This document shows, piece by piece, positions 51,944 through 60,339 of a DNA stretch of 64,000 bases. The notes below the pieces were generated by a model. That model saw only the letters and a program-made list of their open reading frames with translations. It was not told the origin of the DNA and ran no database searches. Origin of the DNA: Fictibacillus norfolkensis (GTDB taxonomy: Bacteria; Bacillota; Bacilli; Bacillales; Fictibacillaceae); assembly GCF_014836645.1 (NCBI RefSeq), contig NZ_JACSQM010000007.1, forward strand, positions 124,001 to 188,000. The letters run 5' to 3'. The first letter of the stretch is position 1. Every line of letters starts with the position of its first letter. A program made the translations under genes and the position numbers.

Positions 51944-52717
51944 ATGTTTGAAACGATCAGCTACGAAACAAGAGGGAAAACGGCTTGGATTACTTTAAAT
52001 CGTCCGGATAAACTCAATGCATTCACTTCACTCATGCATAAGGAAATGGTTTCAGCGATAAAAGAAGCTAACAAAGATAGCAATGTGAGAGCCGTTGTTA
52101 TAACGGGCGCTGGGCGTGCATTCTGTTCAGGTCAAGACTTAACAGGTTCACCAGAGGGCACTGATTATGGCGATGTTCTGCGAAAAGGATACAATCCGAT
52201 GGTGCAAGCACTAGTTGCCATGGAGAAGCCTGTAATCGCAGCCGTGAACGGTGTTGCAGCTGGTGCAGGAATGAGTCTCGCTCTAGCTTGTGACTTCCGT
52301 ATCGCAAGTGAGAAAGCGAGTTTCATAGAAGCGTTCATTCATGTGGGTCTCGTACCTGACTCGGGCAATCTGTACTTCTTGCCGCGTTTAGTAGGACACG
52401 CAAAAGCGATGGAGCTAGCTGTGTTAGGCGAGAAGATTACCGCTCAACAAGCGAAAGAGTTTGGTCTCGTTACTAAAACGGTAAGTGAAGAAGAGTTCAT
52501 GCTTGAAGTGGAAACGTTCGCTGAGAAACTAGCAAACATGCCAACAAAAGCAATCGGCCTCATCAAACGCTATATGAATAAAAGCTGGGAAAGCGATTTG
52601 AACGAAGTGTTGGAATATGAAGCACAAGCGCAAAAAATTGCTGGAGAGTCAGCGGATCATCAAGAAGGTTTGCATGCATTTATAGAAAAGAGAAAACCAG
52701 CATTCACAGGAAAATAG
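51944..52717 (+). CDS. paaG: PaaG, ring-1,2-epoxyphenylacetyl-CoA isomerase
   Basis: 257 aa crotonase in which the usual second Glu region reads HVGLVPDSGNLYFLPRL, with Asp in place of Gly/Gly, the PaaG pattern; first site AAGAGMSLALACDFR; oxyanion region GAGRAFCSGQDL. PaaG turns the epoxide into the oxepin. ATG 51944 lies 7 nt after AGGGGG; ATG 51938 is too close to it. Confidence 0.88.
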   Translation: MFETISYETRGKTAWITLNRPDKLNAFTSLMHKEMVSAIKEANKDSNVRAVVITGAGRAFCSGQDLTGSPEGTDYGDVLRKGYNPMVQALVAMEKPVIAAVNGVAAGAGMSLALACDFRIASEKASFIEAFIHVGLVPDSGNLYFLPRLVGHAKAMELAVLGEKITAQQAKEFGLVTKTVSEEEFMLEVETFAEKLANMPTKAIGLIKRYMNKSWESDLNEVLEYEAQAQKIAGESADHQEGLHAFIEKRKPAFTGK

Positions 52718-52744
52718 ACATCTAGACCAAAAGGAGTGGAGAAC

Positions 52745-54250
52745 ATGAGTACAAAGACAGAAGTAAAAGCGGTAAAACGTGATGTATACGAAATGGTTAT
52801 TGGCGGACAAAGTGTTAGTGGATCTGAGGGAGAATACTTTATTACATATAACCCAGCAACAGGTGAAGCGTTAGCGAAAGTAGCAAAAGCAACAAAAGCG
52901 GATGTTGATCGTGCTGTTGAGGCGGCAAGAACAGCTTTTGAAACAGGAAAATGGAAGCGTTCTCCTGTAAACAAGCGTTCTCGCACGATGAACAAGATCG
53001 CTAGTATCATGCGTTCTCGTTATAACGAACTTGTTGAGCTTGAAATTTTAAACAGCGGAAAATCATTAAGCGCTGCACAAGGTCAAGTCATGCAAGCGAT
53101 CGAAGATTTTGAGTTCTACGCAGGTGCGATTGTCAGCCACCGCGGTGCTGTGAACCCTTTGCCAGGACCATTCATGAACTACACGTTAAAAGAACCTCTA
53201 GGAGTATGCGCACAGATTATTCCTTGGAACTATCCGATGATGATGGCAGCGTGGAAGATCGCACCTGCAATCGCAACAGGTTGCTCAGTTATCTTAAAGC
53301 CTGCTAGCTTAACGCCACTCACAGCGATCGTAATGACGGAGATCTGCCACGAAGGGGGTGTTCCAGAAGGTGTTGTAAACATCATTACAGGTGACGGAGC
53401 TACAGTAGGTTCATACCTTGCTGAACATGAAGGTGTTGATAAAGTAGCGTTCACTGGTGAAACAGGAACAGGAAAAGACATCATGGCAAAAGCATCTCAA
53501 ACGTTAAAACGTGTGACACTTGAACTTGGCGGGAAATCTCCTAACTTAGTTTTTGCGGATACAGATATTGATGCGGCAGTCGACGGCTCATTATTTGGTA
53601 TTTTCTACAATACAGGTCAATCCTGTGAAGCACGTTCTCGTCTTTATATCGAGGAAAGTGTATATGATGCGTTCATGGAGAAGTTCGTTGAAAAAGCGAA
53701 AAAACTTGTACTTGGTAATCCGCTCGATCAAGGTACCCATGTTGGGGCGATTATTTCAGAGCGTCAGTTGGAAGTGATCGATGGCTACGTCAAATCTGCT
53801 GAAGAAGAAGGAGCAACCATCCTTTTAGGCGGTGGACGTGCGAAAGTGGATGGCTTTGAAAACGGTCACTGGTATCTTCCAACGATCATCACAGATGTAA
53901 ATGAAGAAATGAAAGTAGTCAAAGAAGAAATCTTCGGACCGGTTGTCGTTGTATCAACGTTTAAGGACGAAAAAGAGGCTGTGAAACTAGCAAACAACAC
54001 AGACTTTGGTTTAGCTGCAGCGATCTGGACGAAAGATCACGCAAAAGCAACGCGAGTAGCAGGCATGATTCAAGCTGGAACGATCATGATCAACTCACCG
54101 TTCTCAGCATTCCCAGGAACACCGTTCGGCGGCTACAAGCAATCAGGTTTCGGCCGAGAGCTATGCATTGAGACACTTGATCTTTACTCAGAAACAAAGA
54201 GCGTCGTGTCCTACACAGGATCACGTCCGTTGAATCCTTTTAATCTGTAA
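52745..54250 (+). CDS. Aldehyde dehydrogenase of the paa cluster
   Basis: 501 aa NAD(P)-dependent ALDH. Catalytic Cys294 in NTGQSCEARSR, general base Glu260 in TLELGGKSPN, cofactor motif IPWNYPMMMAAWKIAPAIA. It resembles betaine/phenylacetaldehyde-type enzymes. It lacks the C-terminal MaoC hydratase part of PaaZ. It may oxidise phenylacetaldehyde (feeding PaaK) or the open-chain semialdehyde (PaaZ step). ATG 52745 follows AAAAGGAG by 8 nt. Confidence 0.9.
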   Translation: MSTKTEVKAVKRDVYEMVIGGQSVSGSEGEYFITYNPATGEALAKVAKATKADVDRAVEAARTAFETGKWKRSPVNKRSRTMNKIASIMRSRYNELVELEILNSGKSLSAAQGQVMQAIEDFEFYAGAIVSHRGAVNPLPGPFMNYTLKEPLGVCAQIIPWNYPMMMAAWKIAPAIATGCSVILKPASLTPLTAIVMTEICHEGGVPEGVVNIITGDGATVGSYLAEHEGVDKVAFTGETGTGKDIMAKASQTLKRVTLELGGKSPNLVFADTDIDAAVDGSLFGIFYNTGQSCEARSRLYIEESVYDAFMEKFVEKAKKLVLGNPLDQGTHVGAIISERQLEVIDGYVKSAEEEGATILLGGGRAKVDGFENGHWYLPTIITDVNEEMKVVKEEIFGPVVVVSTFKDEKEAVKLANNTDFGLAAAIWTKDHAKATRVAGMIQAGTIMINSPFSAFPGTPFGGYKQSGFGRELCIETLDLYSETKSVVSYTGSRPLNPFNL

Positions 54251-54293
54251 AAACAAAATAACTGTTTATTTAAGCTTTGTTGCTTGTGGGAGA

Positions 54294-54422
54294 GTTGATT
54301 TCCGTTTCAGATGCTCGCTTTCCGCGGGGCAGGCGGTGAGCCACATTTGAAGCGTTTCACTCTTAAGTGTCTCACCTGCCGGCCTGTCCCGCAGGAGTCT
54401 CGCATCTTCCACTACAATCACC
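54294..54422 (-). repeat. Family-1 repeat, copy R6
   Basis: 129 bp, inverted orientation, CACTTAA/AGTG subtype, inside the paa cluster between the aldehyde dehydrogenase and paaH. Confidence 0.88.
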
Positions 54423-54480
54423 TTTAACAGAAGGTTTTAAAGCTTTTCTGTCAGTGATTTATTTAGTAAAGAACAAAACA

Positions 54481-54505
54481 AAAGCGGGCCTTAGTGCTCG
54501 CTTTT
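54481..54505 (+). terminator. Terminator in the paa cluster
   Basis: AAAGCG pairs with CGCTTT, flanked by an A-run and a T-run; short stem. Confidence 0.5.
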
Positions 54506-54554
54506 TATACAAGAATTTGCTGCAAAGAGATTTAAATTACTACTTCATTGAATA

Positions 54555-54682
54555 GTTAATTGGAGCGGAAAGGCGAGACTCCTGCAGGATGAGTGGGACA
54601 GGTGAGACCGTTCAATGACGCAAAGCGGCGAATGGGCTCACCGCACACCCTGCGGAAAGCAAGCCTTGCAGCGGAAATTAAC
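54555..54682 (+). repeat. Family-1 repeat, copy R7 (with compensatory end change)
   Basis: 128 bp, direct orientation. Its ends are GTTAATT and AATTAAC instead of GTTGATT and AATCAAC: both arms changed together, so their complementarity is kept. Confidence 0.88.
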
Positions 54683-54749
54683 CTCCTTCAAAAGCAGTAT
54701 TGCATACAAAACGTTAAACATTTGTTTAAAAGAAAGGCAGGAGAGACTA

Positions 54750-55622
54750 TTGTTACAAAATGCTATAGTCATCGGATCTGGTGTGATGGGAAGAGGAATC
54801 GCCTATGTGAGCGCAGTTGGCGGTTTTGATGTTCAACTCGTTGATGTAAAAGAAGAACAACTTGAAAATGCAAAAAAAGAGATCGATTCTATTTTTTCAA
54901 AAGCAGTATCTCGCGGAAAGTTATCACAAAGTGCGGCTGAAGAAGCACAAGCAAGACTTTCGTATGCTACGAATCTCTCAGCGGCCGTTAGCGGTGCAGA
55001 TTTAGTGATTGAAGCTGTTCCAGAAAACATAGAGATCAAGCGTGCTGTTTTTGAAGAACTAGACCGTTCAGCACCTGAACATTGTGTGCTTGCGACAAAC
55101 ACTTCTACGATGAGTCCGACAGAAATAGGTTCATTTACGAAACGTCCTGAAAAAGTAATCGCGATGCATTTCTTTAACCCAGTTCATAGAATGCCACTTG
55201 TCGAGATCGTACGCGGGCATGAAACAAACGATGAGACGGTTGAACTTGCCAAGGAAGCTGCTGTGAAGATGGGGAAAGAAACCGTAACCGTTAATGAGTT
55301 CCCAGGATTCGTTACAAGCCGGATTTCAGCTATGATTGGGAATGAAGCGTTCTATATGCTGCAAGAAGGCGTAGGAACGCCAGAAGACATCGATAAAGCG
55401 ATTAAACTGGGCTTGAATTTTCCGATGGGACCTTTTGAACTTGGCGATTTAGTAGGTCTTGATACACGGTTGAATAATTTGAACTACCTTCATAAAACGT
55501 TAGGTGAAAAATATCGTCCGGCACCCCTTTTAGTGAAGTATGTAAAAGCGGGAAGACTTGGCCGAAAGTCAGGTAAAGGGGTATACGACTACACCACAGA
55601 AGATAGCGGGGTGAAAAAGTGA
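54750..55622 (+). CDS. paaH: PaaH, 3-hydroxyacyl-CoA dehydrogenase
   Basis: 290 aa. NAD-binding VIGSGVMGRGIA (residues 7-18), VIEAVPENIEIK, catalytic His in MHFFNPVHRMPL and a C-terminal helical domain ending GRLGRKSGKGVYDY. It oxidises the 3-hydroxyadipyl-CoA-type intermediate. TTG start after GGCAGGAGAG; the upstream frame runs through repeat R7. Overlaps or abuts paaJ. Confidence 0.9.
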   Translation: MLQNAIVIGSGVMGRGIAYVSAVGGFDVQLVDVKEEQLENAKKEIDSIFSKAVSRGKLSQSAAEEAQARLSYATNLSAAVSGADLVIEAVPENIEIKRAVFEELDRSAPEHCVLATNTSTMSPTEIGSFTKRPEKVIAMHFFNPVHRMPLVEIVRGHETNDETVELAKEAAVKMGKETVTVNEFPGFVTSRISAMIGNEAFYMLQEGVGTPEDIDKAIKLGLNFPMGPFELGDLVGLDTRLNNLNYLHKTLGEKYRPAPLLVKYVKAGRLGRKSGKGVYDYTTEDSGVKK

Positions 55623-56827
55623 TGAGAGAGGTCGTCATCGTTGATGCTGTTCGTACGCCTATAGGACGATACAAAGGTGGACTGAAAACGGTTCGCCCCG
55701 ATGATCTAGGTGCAGTAGTAATCAAAGCGCTTGTGGAAAGAAACCCTGAACTTCCTGTCCACGAGATCGAAGAAGTGATATTCGGAAACGCAAACGGAGC
55801 AGGAGAAGATAATCGTAACGTGGCAAGAATGTCTGCTTTACTTGCTGGACTTCCTGTTGAAGTAGGTGGAACGACGATCAACCGTTTATGCGGATCTGGT
55901 ATGGATGCGGTCATTTACGGTGCCAGAGCCATCTTGGCTGGTGAAGGAGATATCTTCATAGCGGGTGGAACGGAGAGTATGACACGTGCACCACTCGTAA
56001 TAGGGAAACCTGAAGTCGACTATCCTCGTGGTGATATGAAAATGTTTGATACGACGATCGGATGGCGTTTTGTGAATCCGCTTCTGCATGAGAAATTCGG
56101 TACAGATTCTATGCCTGAAACAGCAGAGAACGTAGCGAAGAAATATGGAATTACAAGAGAAGAACAAGATAAATTCGCTTATGATTCACAGCAGAAAGCA
56201 AAAGAAGCTATCGGACAGAACCGTTTTAAAGAAGAAATCGTTCCTGTAAGAGTAGTAGACCGAAAAGGAAACGAAACGTGGGTTACAGAAGATGAACACC
56301 CGCGTCCTGAAACGTCACTCGAAAAGCTTGGTACGCTTAAACCGTTGTTTAAAAACGGAAGCGTAACCGCAGGAAACGCGTCTGGGGTCAACGATGGAGC
56401 TTCTGCCTTACTTTTGATGAGCCGTGAAAAAGCGGATCAGTTAGGATTAAAACCTCTGGCCCGTTATGTATCATCCGGTGTTGCAGGTCTTGAGCCCGCT
56501 ATAATGGGTGTAGGCCCGATCGAAGCTTCCAAAAAAGCACTGAAGCGCGCAGGTCTCTCTATTGCTGACCTGGATTTGGTGGAGTTGAATGAAGCTTTTG
56601 CGTCACAATCGCTTGCCTGTATGAGAGAGCTTGGATTAGATTCTGGTAAAGTTAACGTAAACGGCGGTGCGATTGCGTTCGGCCATCCGCTAGGAGCAAG
56701 TGGTGCGCGTATTTTAACAACGCTTATTCATGAAATGAAAAAGCAGGGATCGCGCTACGGTCTAGCAACAATGTGTATCGGTGTGGGCCAAGGTATTGCT
56801 TCCGTAGTTGAAGCGATCAATGAATAG
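55622..56827 (+). CDS. paaJ: PaaJ, thiolase (3-oxoadipyl-CoA type)
   Basis: 401 aa. Nucleophile Cys90 in INRLCGSGMDAV, His in GGAIAFGHPLGASGAR and the final Cys in LATMCIGVGQG. Splits 3-oxoadipyl-CoA to acetyl-CoA and succinyl-CoA, the last step; a general acetyl-CoA acyltransferase role is also possible. Start ATG 55622 touches the paaH stop; GTG 55619 is the alternative. Confidence 0.9.
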   Translation: MREVVIVDAVRTPIGRYKGGLKTVRPDDLGAVVIKALVERNPELPVHEIEEVIFGNANGAGEDNRNVARMSALLAGLPVEVGGTTINRLCGSGMDAVIYGARAILAGEGDIFIAGGTESMTRAPLVIGKPEVDYPRGDMKMFDTTIGWRFVNPLLHEKFGTDSMPETAENVAKKYGITREEQDKFAYDSQQKAKEAIGQNRFKEEIVPVRVVDRKGNETWVTEDEHPRPETSLEKLGTLKPLFKNGSVTAGNASGVNDGASALLLMSREKADQLGLKPLARYVSSGVAGLEPAIMGVGPIEASKKALKRAGLSIADLDLVELNEAFASQSLACMRELGLDSGKVNVNGGAIAFGHPLGASGARILTTLIHEMKKQGSRYGLATMCIGVGQGIASVVEAINE

Positions 56828-56841
56828 GAGGGTCATCTAAC

Positions 56842-57618
56842 ATGAGTGCTATTTTATACGAAGTAAAAGATTATGTTGCATATGTAACCTTAAACCGTCC
56901 AGAAGTTTTAAACTGCTTTAACTTTTCAACGTTAAAAGAGCTTGAAGAAGTCGTAGAAGACATTCATCACAACAATGATGTTCGCGTTGTGATCTTTACA
57001 GGTGCAGGGGAAAAAGCATTCAGTGCAGGAGCTGATCTAAAAGAACGCCGTACACTGAGTGAATCAGAAGTAAGAAGAAATGTACGTAAGATTCGCGATG
57101 TGTTCTCTGCTGTTGAAGCGTTGCCGCAGCCTACGATCTGTGCGATCAATGGCCATGCATTTGGAGGAGGCTTCGAATTAGCTCTTGCCTGTGATCTGCG
57201 GGTTTCTGTAAGAGAAGCGTCGATGGGTCTGACAGAACTTAGTTGGGCGATCATTCCTGGTGCGGGAGGAACTCAGCGTCTTCCGAGACTGATCGGTCAA
57301 GCGAAAGCGATGGAACTGATCTTAACAGCGAAAAAGATGATGGCCGAAGAAGCATTTTCATACGGCATCTTAAACCAAGTGACGTCAAGAGAAGAATTGA
57401 TGGCGGTTTGTGAAAACTATGCTGGTCTTATCATGAAGAATGGACCAGTAGCCGTTCAGCAAGCAAAGTATGCAATCAAGCATGGAACGGAAGTGGATCT
57501 TCAGACAGGACTTGCGATTGAGGCGAAAGCGTACGAAGTGACGATTCCTACAAAAGATCGAATGGAAGCACTTGTTGCATTCGGAGAAAAAAGACCCCCA
57601 GTATTTAAGGGAGAGTAA
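56842..57618 (+). CDS. Enoyl-CoA hydratase/isomerase (second PaaF-like)
   Basis: 258 aa crotonase with HAFGGGFELALACDLR and LTELSWAIIPGAGGTQRLPR, so both catalytic Glu are present, with an unusual Trp in the second motif. Shares its operon with paaHJ. It could act at the oxepin-CoA hydrolysis or beta-oxidation stage. AGGAGGG precedes the ATG. Confidence 0.88.
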   Translation: MSAILYEVKDYVAYVTLNRPEVLNCFNFSTLKELEEVVEDIHHNNDVRVVIFTGAGEKAFSAGADLKERRTLSESEVRRNVRKIRDVFSAVEALPQPTICAINGHAFGGGFELALACDLRVSVREASMGLTELSWAIIPGAGGTQRLPRLIGQAKAMELILTAKKMMAEEAFSYGILNQVTSREELMAVCENYAGLIMKNGPVAVQQAKYAIKHGTEVDLQTGLAIEAKAYEVTIPTKDRMEALVAFGEKRPPVFKGE

Positions 57619-57770
57619 CTTGTTTCTGTCTCAATAATTCCACTATCATAGAGTGTAACTTTTTTGTACAATGATTTTCGACCAGGTTACAGATTTAATT
57701 CGATAATATAAGTGCAACGAAGTTCTGACGTGAAAGACTTGATGTCGGCTAAGTTTTCTTTATGGTAGGA

Positions 57771-57794
57771 TTGTACAGACAATAACAGGTACAA
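57771..57794 (+). promoter_or_regulatory. Operator-like inverted repeat before paaX
   Basis: TTGTAC-N12-GTACAA, 14 bp before the start. Possible autoregulatory PaaX site. It differs from the palindrome before paaA. Confidence 0.35.
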
Positions 57795-57808
57795 ATGAGG
57801 GTATGAAC

Positions 57809-58702
57809 ATGCAGAATAGTTTAAACACACGCTCCATGATATTCACTTTATACGGAGACTATATCCGGCATTATGGCAGTGAGATATGGATCGGCAGCTT
57901 GATTCGATTGTTAGAAGAGTTTGGTCACAACGAACAGGCCGTAAGAGCAGCGATTTCCAGAATGAATAAGCAAGGCTGGATCGCAGCTAGAAAACAAGGC
58001 AATAAAAGTTATTATTTTTTAACGGAGCGTGGAAAAAAGCGGATGGACGAAGCAGCCAAGAGAATTTTTAACGCGCAACAGGAACCGTGGAACGGCGAAT
58101 GGATGATGTTCACCTATACGATTCCTGAAGAGAAAAGAAGCATTCGTGATGAGCTTCGAAAAGAACTGGTCTGGAGCGGATTTGGTCTACTCGCTAACAG
58201 CTTCTGGATCTCACCGCACGCATACTCTGAGCAGATTCAATCCATGATCGATAAATATGAGATCAAAGACTATGTTCATTCTTTTACAGCGGTCTACAAT
58301 GGTCCGAATGAGAATGAAAAGCTAGTTTCTGAGTGTTGGGATCTGAATGACATTAACGAGAAATACAACGAGTTCATCGTAACGTATTCTCAAAAATATG
58401 TGATCCATAAGAATAAGATTGAAAAAGGTGAGATGACAGACGGAGAGTGCTTTGTAGAGCGTACAAAGCTTGTTCACGAATATCGTAAGTTCCTGTTTAT
58501 CGATCCAGGTCTTCCGAAGGAGCTACTTCATGCAGAATGGCTAGGGGATCACGCAGCTTCGCTCTTTAGTGATTATTACCGAGCATTAGCAGGACCTGCA
58601 AGTCGTTTCTTTGAAAGCATCTATTCGGATGGAAACGATCTAAAGAAAGATTCAGAGTTTGATGCTCTTAATCATCCTCTTATTCAGGAGAACCGGTCAT
58701 AA
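57809..58702 (+). CDS. paaX: PaaX, repressor of phenylacetate catabolism
   Basis: 297 aa (E. coli PaaX about 316). N-terminal winged helix (SMIFTLYGDYIRHYGSEIW, AVRAAISRMNKQGWI), central NGEWMMFTYTIPEEKRSIRDELR and the C-terminal effector domain match PaaX. Phenylacetyl-CoA is the known inducer of the family. ATG 57809 lies 7 nt after GAGGG; ATG 57803 is too close. Confidence 0.92.
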   Translation: MQNSLNTRSMIFTLYGDYIRHYGSEIWIGSLIRLLEEFGHNEQAVRAAISRMNKQGWIAARKQGNKSYYFLTERGKKRMDEAAKRIFNAQQEPWNGEWMMFTYTIPEEKRSIRDELRKELVWSGFGLLANSFWISPHAYSEQIQSMIDKYEIKDYVHSFTAVYNGPNENEKLVSECWDLNDINEKYNEFIVTYSQKYVIHKNKIEKGEMTDGECFVERTKLVHEYRKFLFIDPGLPKELLHAEWLGDHAASLFSDYYRALAGPASRFFESIYSDGNDLKKDSEFDALNHPLIQENRS

Positions 58703-58729
58703 AACTATCTAGCTAGATTGGACAATTTT

Positions 58730-58767
58730 AAAAGCACTTTCGCAAGTTATCGTACGAAAGTGCTTTT
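58730..58767. terminator. Bidirectional terminator
   Basis: AAAAGCACTTTCG pairs perfectly with CGAAAGTGCTTTT between convergent paaX and the hexapeptide gene. Confidence 0.9.
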
Positions 58768-58770
58768 CTA

Positions 58771-59286
58771 CTATTCTTTTAATTCGTCACGGAACTGTTT
58801 CCCTTTTTCATAATACGTGTCGATCGTAAGCTGAATGAGCTTTAGATCATCGTCGTTCAGTTCGCGTATGATTTTACCCGGTGACCCCATGACCATGACA
58901 CGCGGCGGTATTTTCTTGCCGGGAGGGATCAGTGTATTCGCACCGATGAAGGCTTGTTCACCAATTTCTACACCATCAAGAATGGTAGAACCCATACCAA
59001 CGAGTGCGCCTTTTTTAATCGTACATCCGTGCAGGATGACGTTGTGACCGATCGACACCTCATCTTCTAGAATGAGGGGATATCCTTCATAGAGGTGTAG
59101 CGTGCAATTGTCTTGAACGTTAGTCTTTTTGCCGATGAAGATCGGTCCTTCATCACCTCGAAGAACGGAGTTAAACCAGACGCTAGCTCCTTCTTCTACA
59201 GTGACGTCGCCAATTAGGTGAACCCCAGGCGCGATAAAAGCGCTTTCATGAACATCTGGTGTTTTGCCATTAAACGTGTATTTCAT
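58771..59286 (-). CDS. Gamma-carbonic anhydrase-like hexapeptide protein (PaaY/YtoA type)
   Basis: 171 aa left-handed beta-helix with hexapeptide turns (HLIGDVTVEEGASVWF, VLRGD). Metal-site His residues occur in CTLHLYEG and IGHNVILHGC. In E. coli PaaY, a hexapeptide thioesterase, is encoded beside PaaX, and here too it neighbours paaX, in convergent orientation. A general YtoA/gamma-CA role is equally possible. AGGGAGG precedes the ATG. Confidence 0.85.
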   Translation of the reverse strand: MKYTFNGKTPDVHESAFIAPGVHLIGDVTVEEGASVWFNSVLRGDEGPIFIGKKTNVQDNCTLHLYEGYPLILEDEVSIGHNVILHGCTIKKGALVGMGSTILDGVEIGEQAFIGANTLIPPGKKIPPRVMVMGSPGKIIRELNDDDLKLIQLTIDTYYEKGKQFRDELKE

Positions 59287-59343
59287 TATGAGCCTCCCTC
59301 GTAACAGGTTATAGGTTCAGTATAACAAAGGTTAGAATGGGAA

Positions 59344-60303
59344 GTGGAGAAATTGAATCGCATCTGTGAATTGTTAAACATTCAGTATCCAATCCTTCAA
59401 GGCGGAATGGGAAATGTTAGTAATGCAGAACTAGCTTCTGCTATATCAAATGCAGGTGGGTTAGGCACAATCGGTGCTGGTACGATGTCACCTGAAGAGA
59501 TAGAAAATTTGATAATTGCAACAAAGGGGATGACAGACAGTCCATTTGCTGTTAATGTACCTTTAACCGTTGCATCAAATGTAAAAGAAATTCTTAGACT
59601 TCTGATCAAACATAAAGTGGAAGTTGTTTCCTTATCTGCAGGCAATCCAGCTCCTTACATACCGAAACTAAAGGAACACGGCTTAAAGGTTATTTGTGTT
59701 GTGGCTTCTGTCTATCATGCTAAAAAAGCCGAAGCAGCAGGGGCAGATCTGCTAGTGGCTGAAGGCTATGAAGCAGCGGGACTTAACTCACCGTATGAGA
59801 CAACGACAATGGTTCTGTTGCCGCAGGTATCCAAAAGCGTACAGATTCCTGTCATCGCTGCTGGAGGTATTGCTGATGGGAGCAGTATGGCAGCTGCATT
59901 TGCTCTTGGTGCCCAAGGTGTTCAGATGGGAACTCGATTCATTGCAACAAAGGAAGCGCCTTTTCATGAAAGATACAAAACTTCCTTAGTAGAGGCAGAT
60001 GATACCAACACGTTAATCGTTGGCCGCTCAACAGGAAAGATCAGAAGAATTTATGATACACCTTATGCTCAAAAGTTAATTCAACTTGAAAAAAATGGCG
60101 TCTCACCTGAAGAGTTTATTACACACACCTCAGAAGATCATCATATTTTAGGAGCTGTAAAAGGGGACTTGGAGAACGGTTTTATTAATAGCGGTCAGAT
60201 CGCGGGTGCGATTTCAGATGTGCCGAGCGTAAAAGATCTGCTAGAGACCATGATGAAAGAAGCAAGAGAAGCAGTAAGTATGTTAAACAATCGTTTCATC
60301 TAA
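59344..60303 (+). CDS. Nitronate monooxygenase / FabK-like flavoprotein
   Basis: 319 aa TIM-barrel flavoprotein: PILQGGMGNVSNAELASAIS, GGLGTIGAGTM, VAEGYEAAGLNS and VIAAGGIADGSSMAAAFALG. The pattern fits nitronate monooxygenases and enoyl-ACP reductase II (FabK); sequence alone does not separate them. Start GTG 59344 or TTG 59353, both with only a fair site (GTGGAG/GGGAA). Confidence 0.8.
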   Translation: MEKLNRICELLNIQYPILQGGMGNVSNAELASAISNAGGLGTIGAGTMSPEEIENLIIATKGMTDSPFAVNVPLTVASNVKEILRLLIKHKVEVVSLSAGNPAPYIPKLKEHGLKVICVVASVYHAKKAEAAGADLLVAEGYEAAGLNSPYETTTMVLLPQVSKSVQIPVIAAGGIADGSSMAAAFALGAQGVQMGTRFIATKEAPFHERYKTSLVEADDTNTLIVGRSTGKIRRIYDTPYAQKLIQLEKNGVSPEEFITHTSEDHHILGAVKGDLENGFINSGQIAGAISDVPSVKDLLETMMKEAREAVSMLNNRFI

Positions 60304-60339
60304 TTCAGTAGTTATAGTAACAGGAGGGTGTATGTAATT

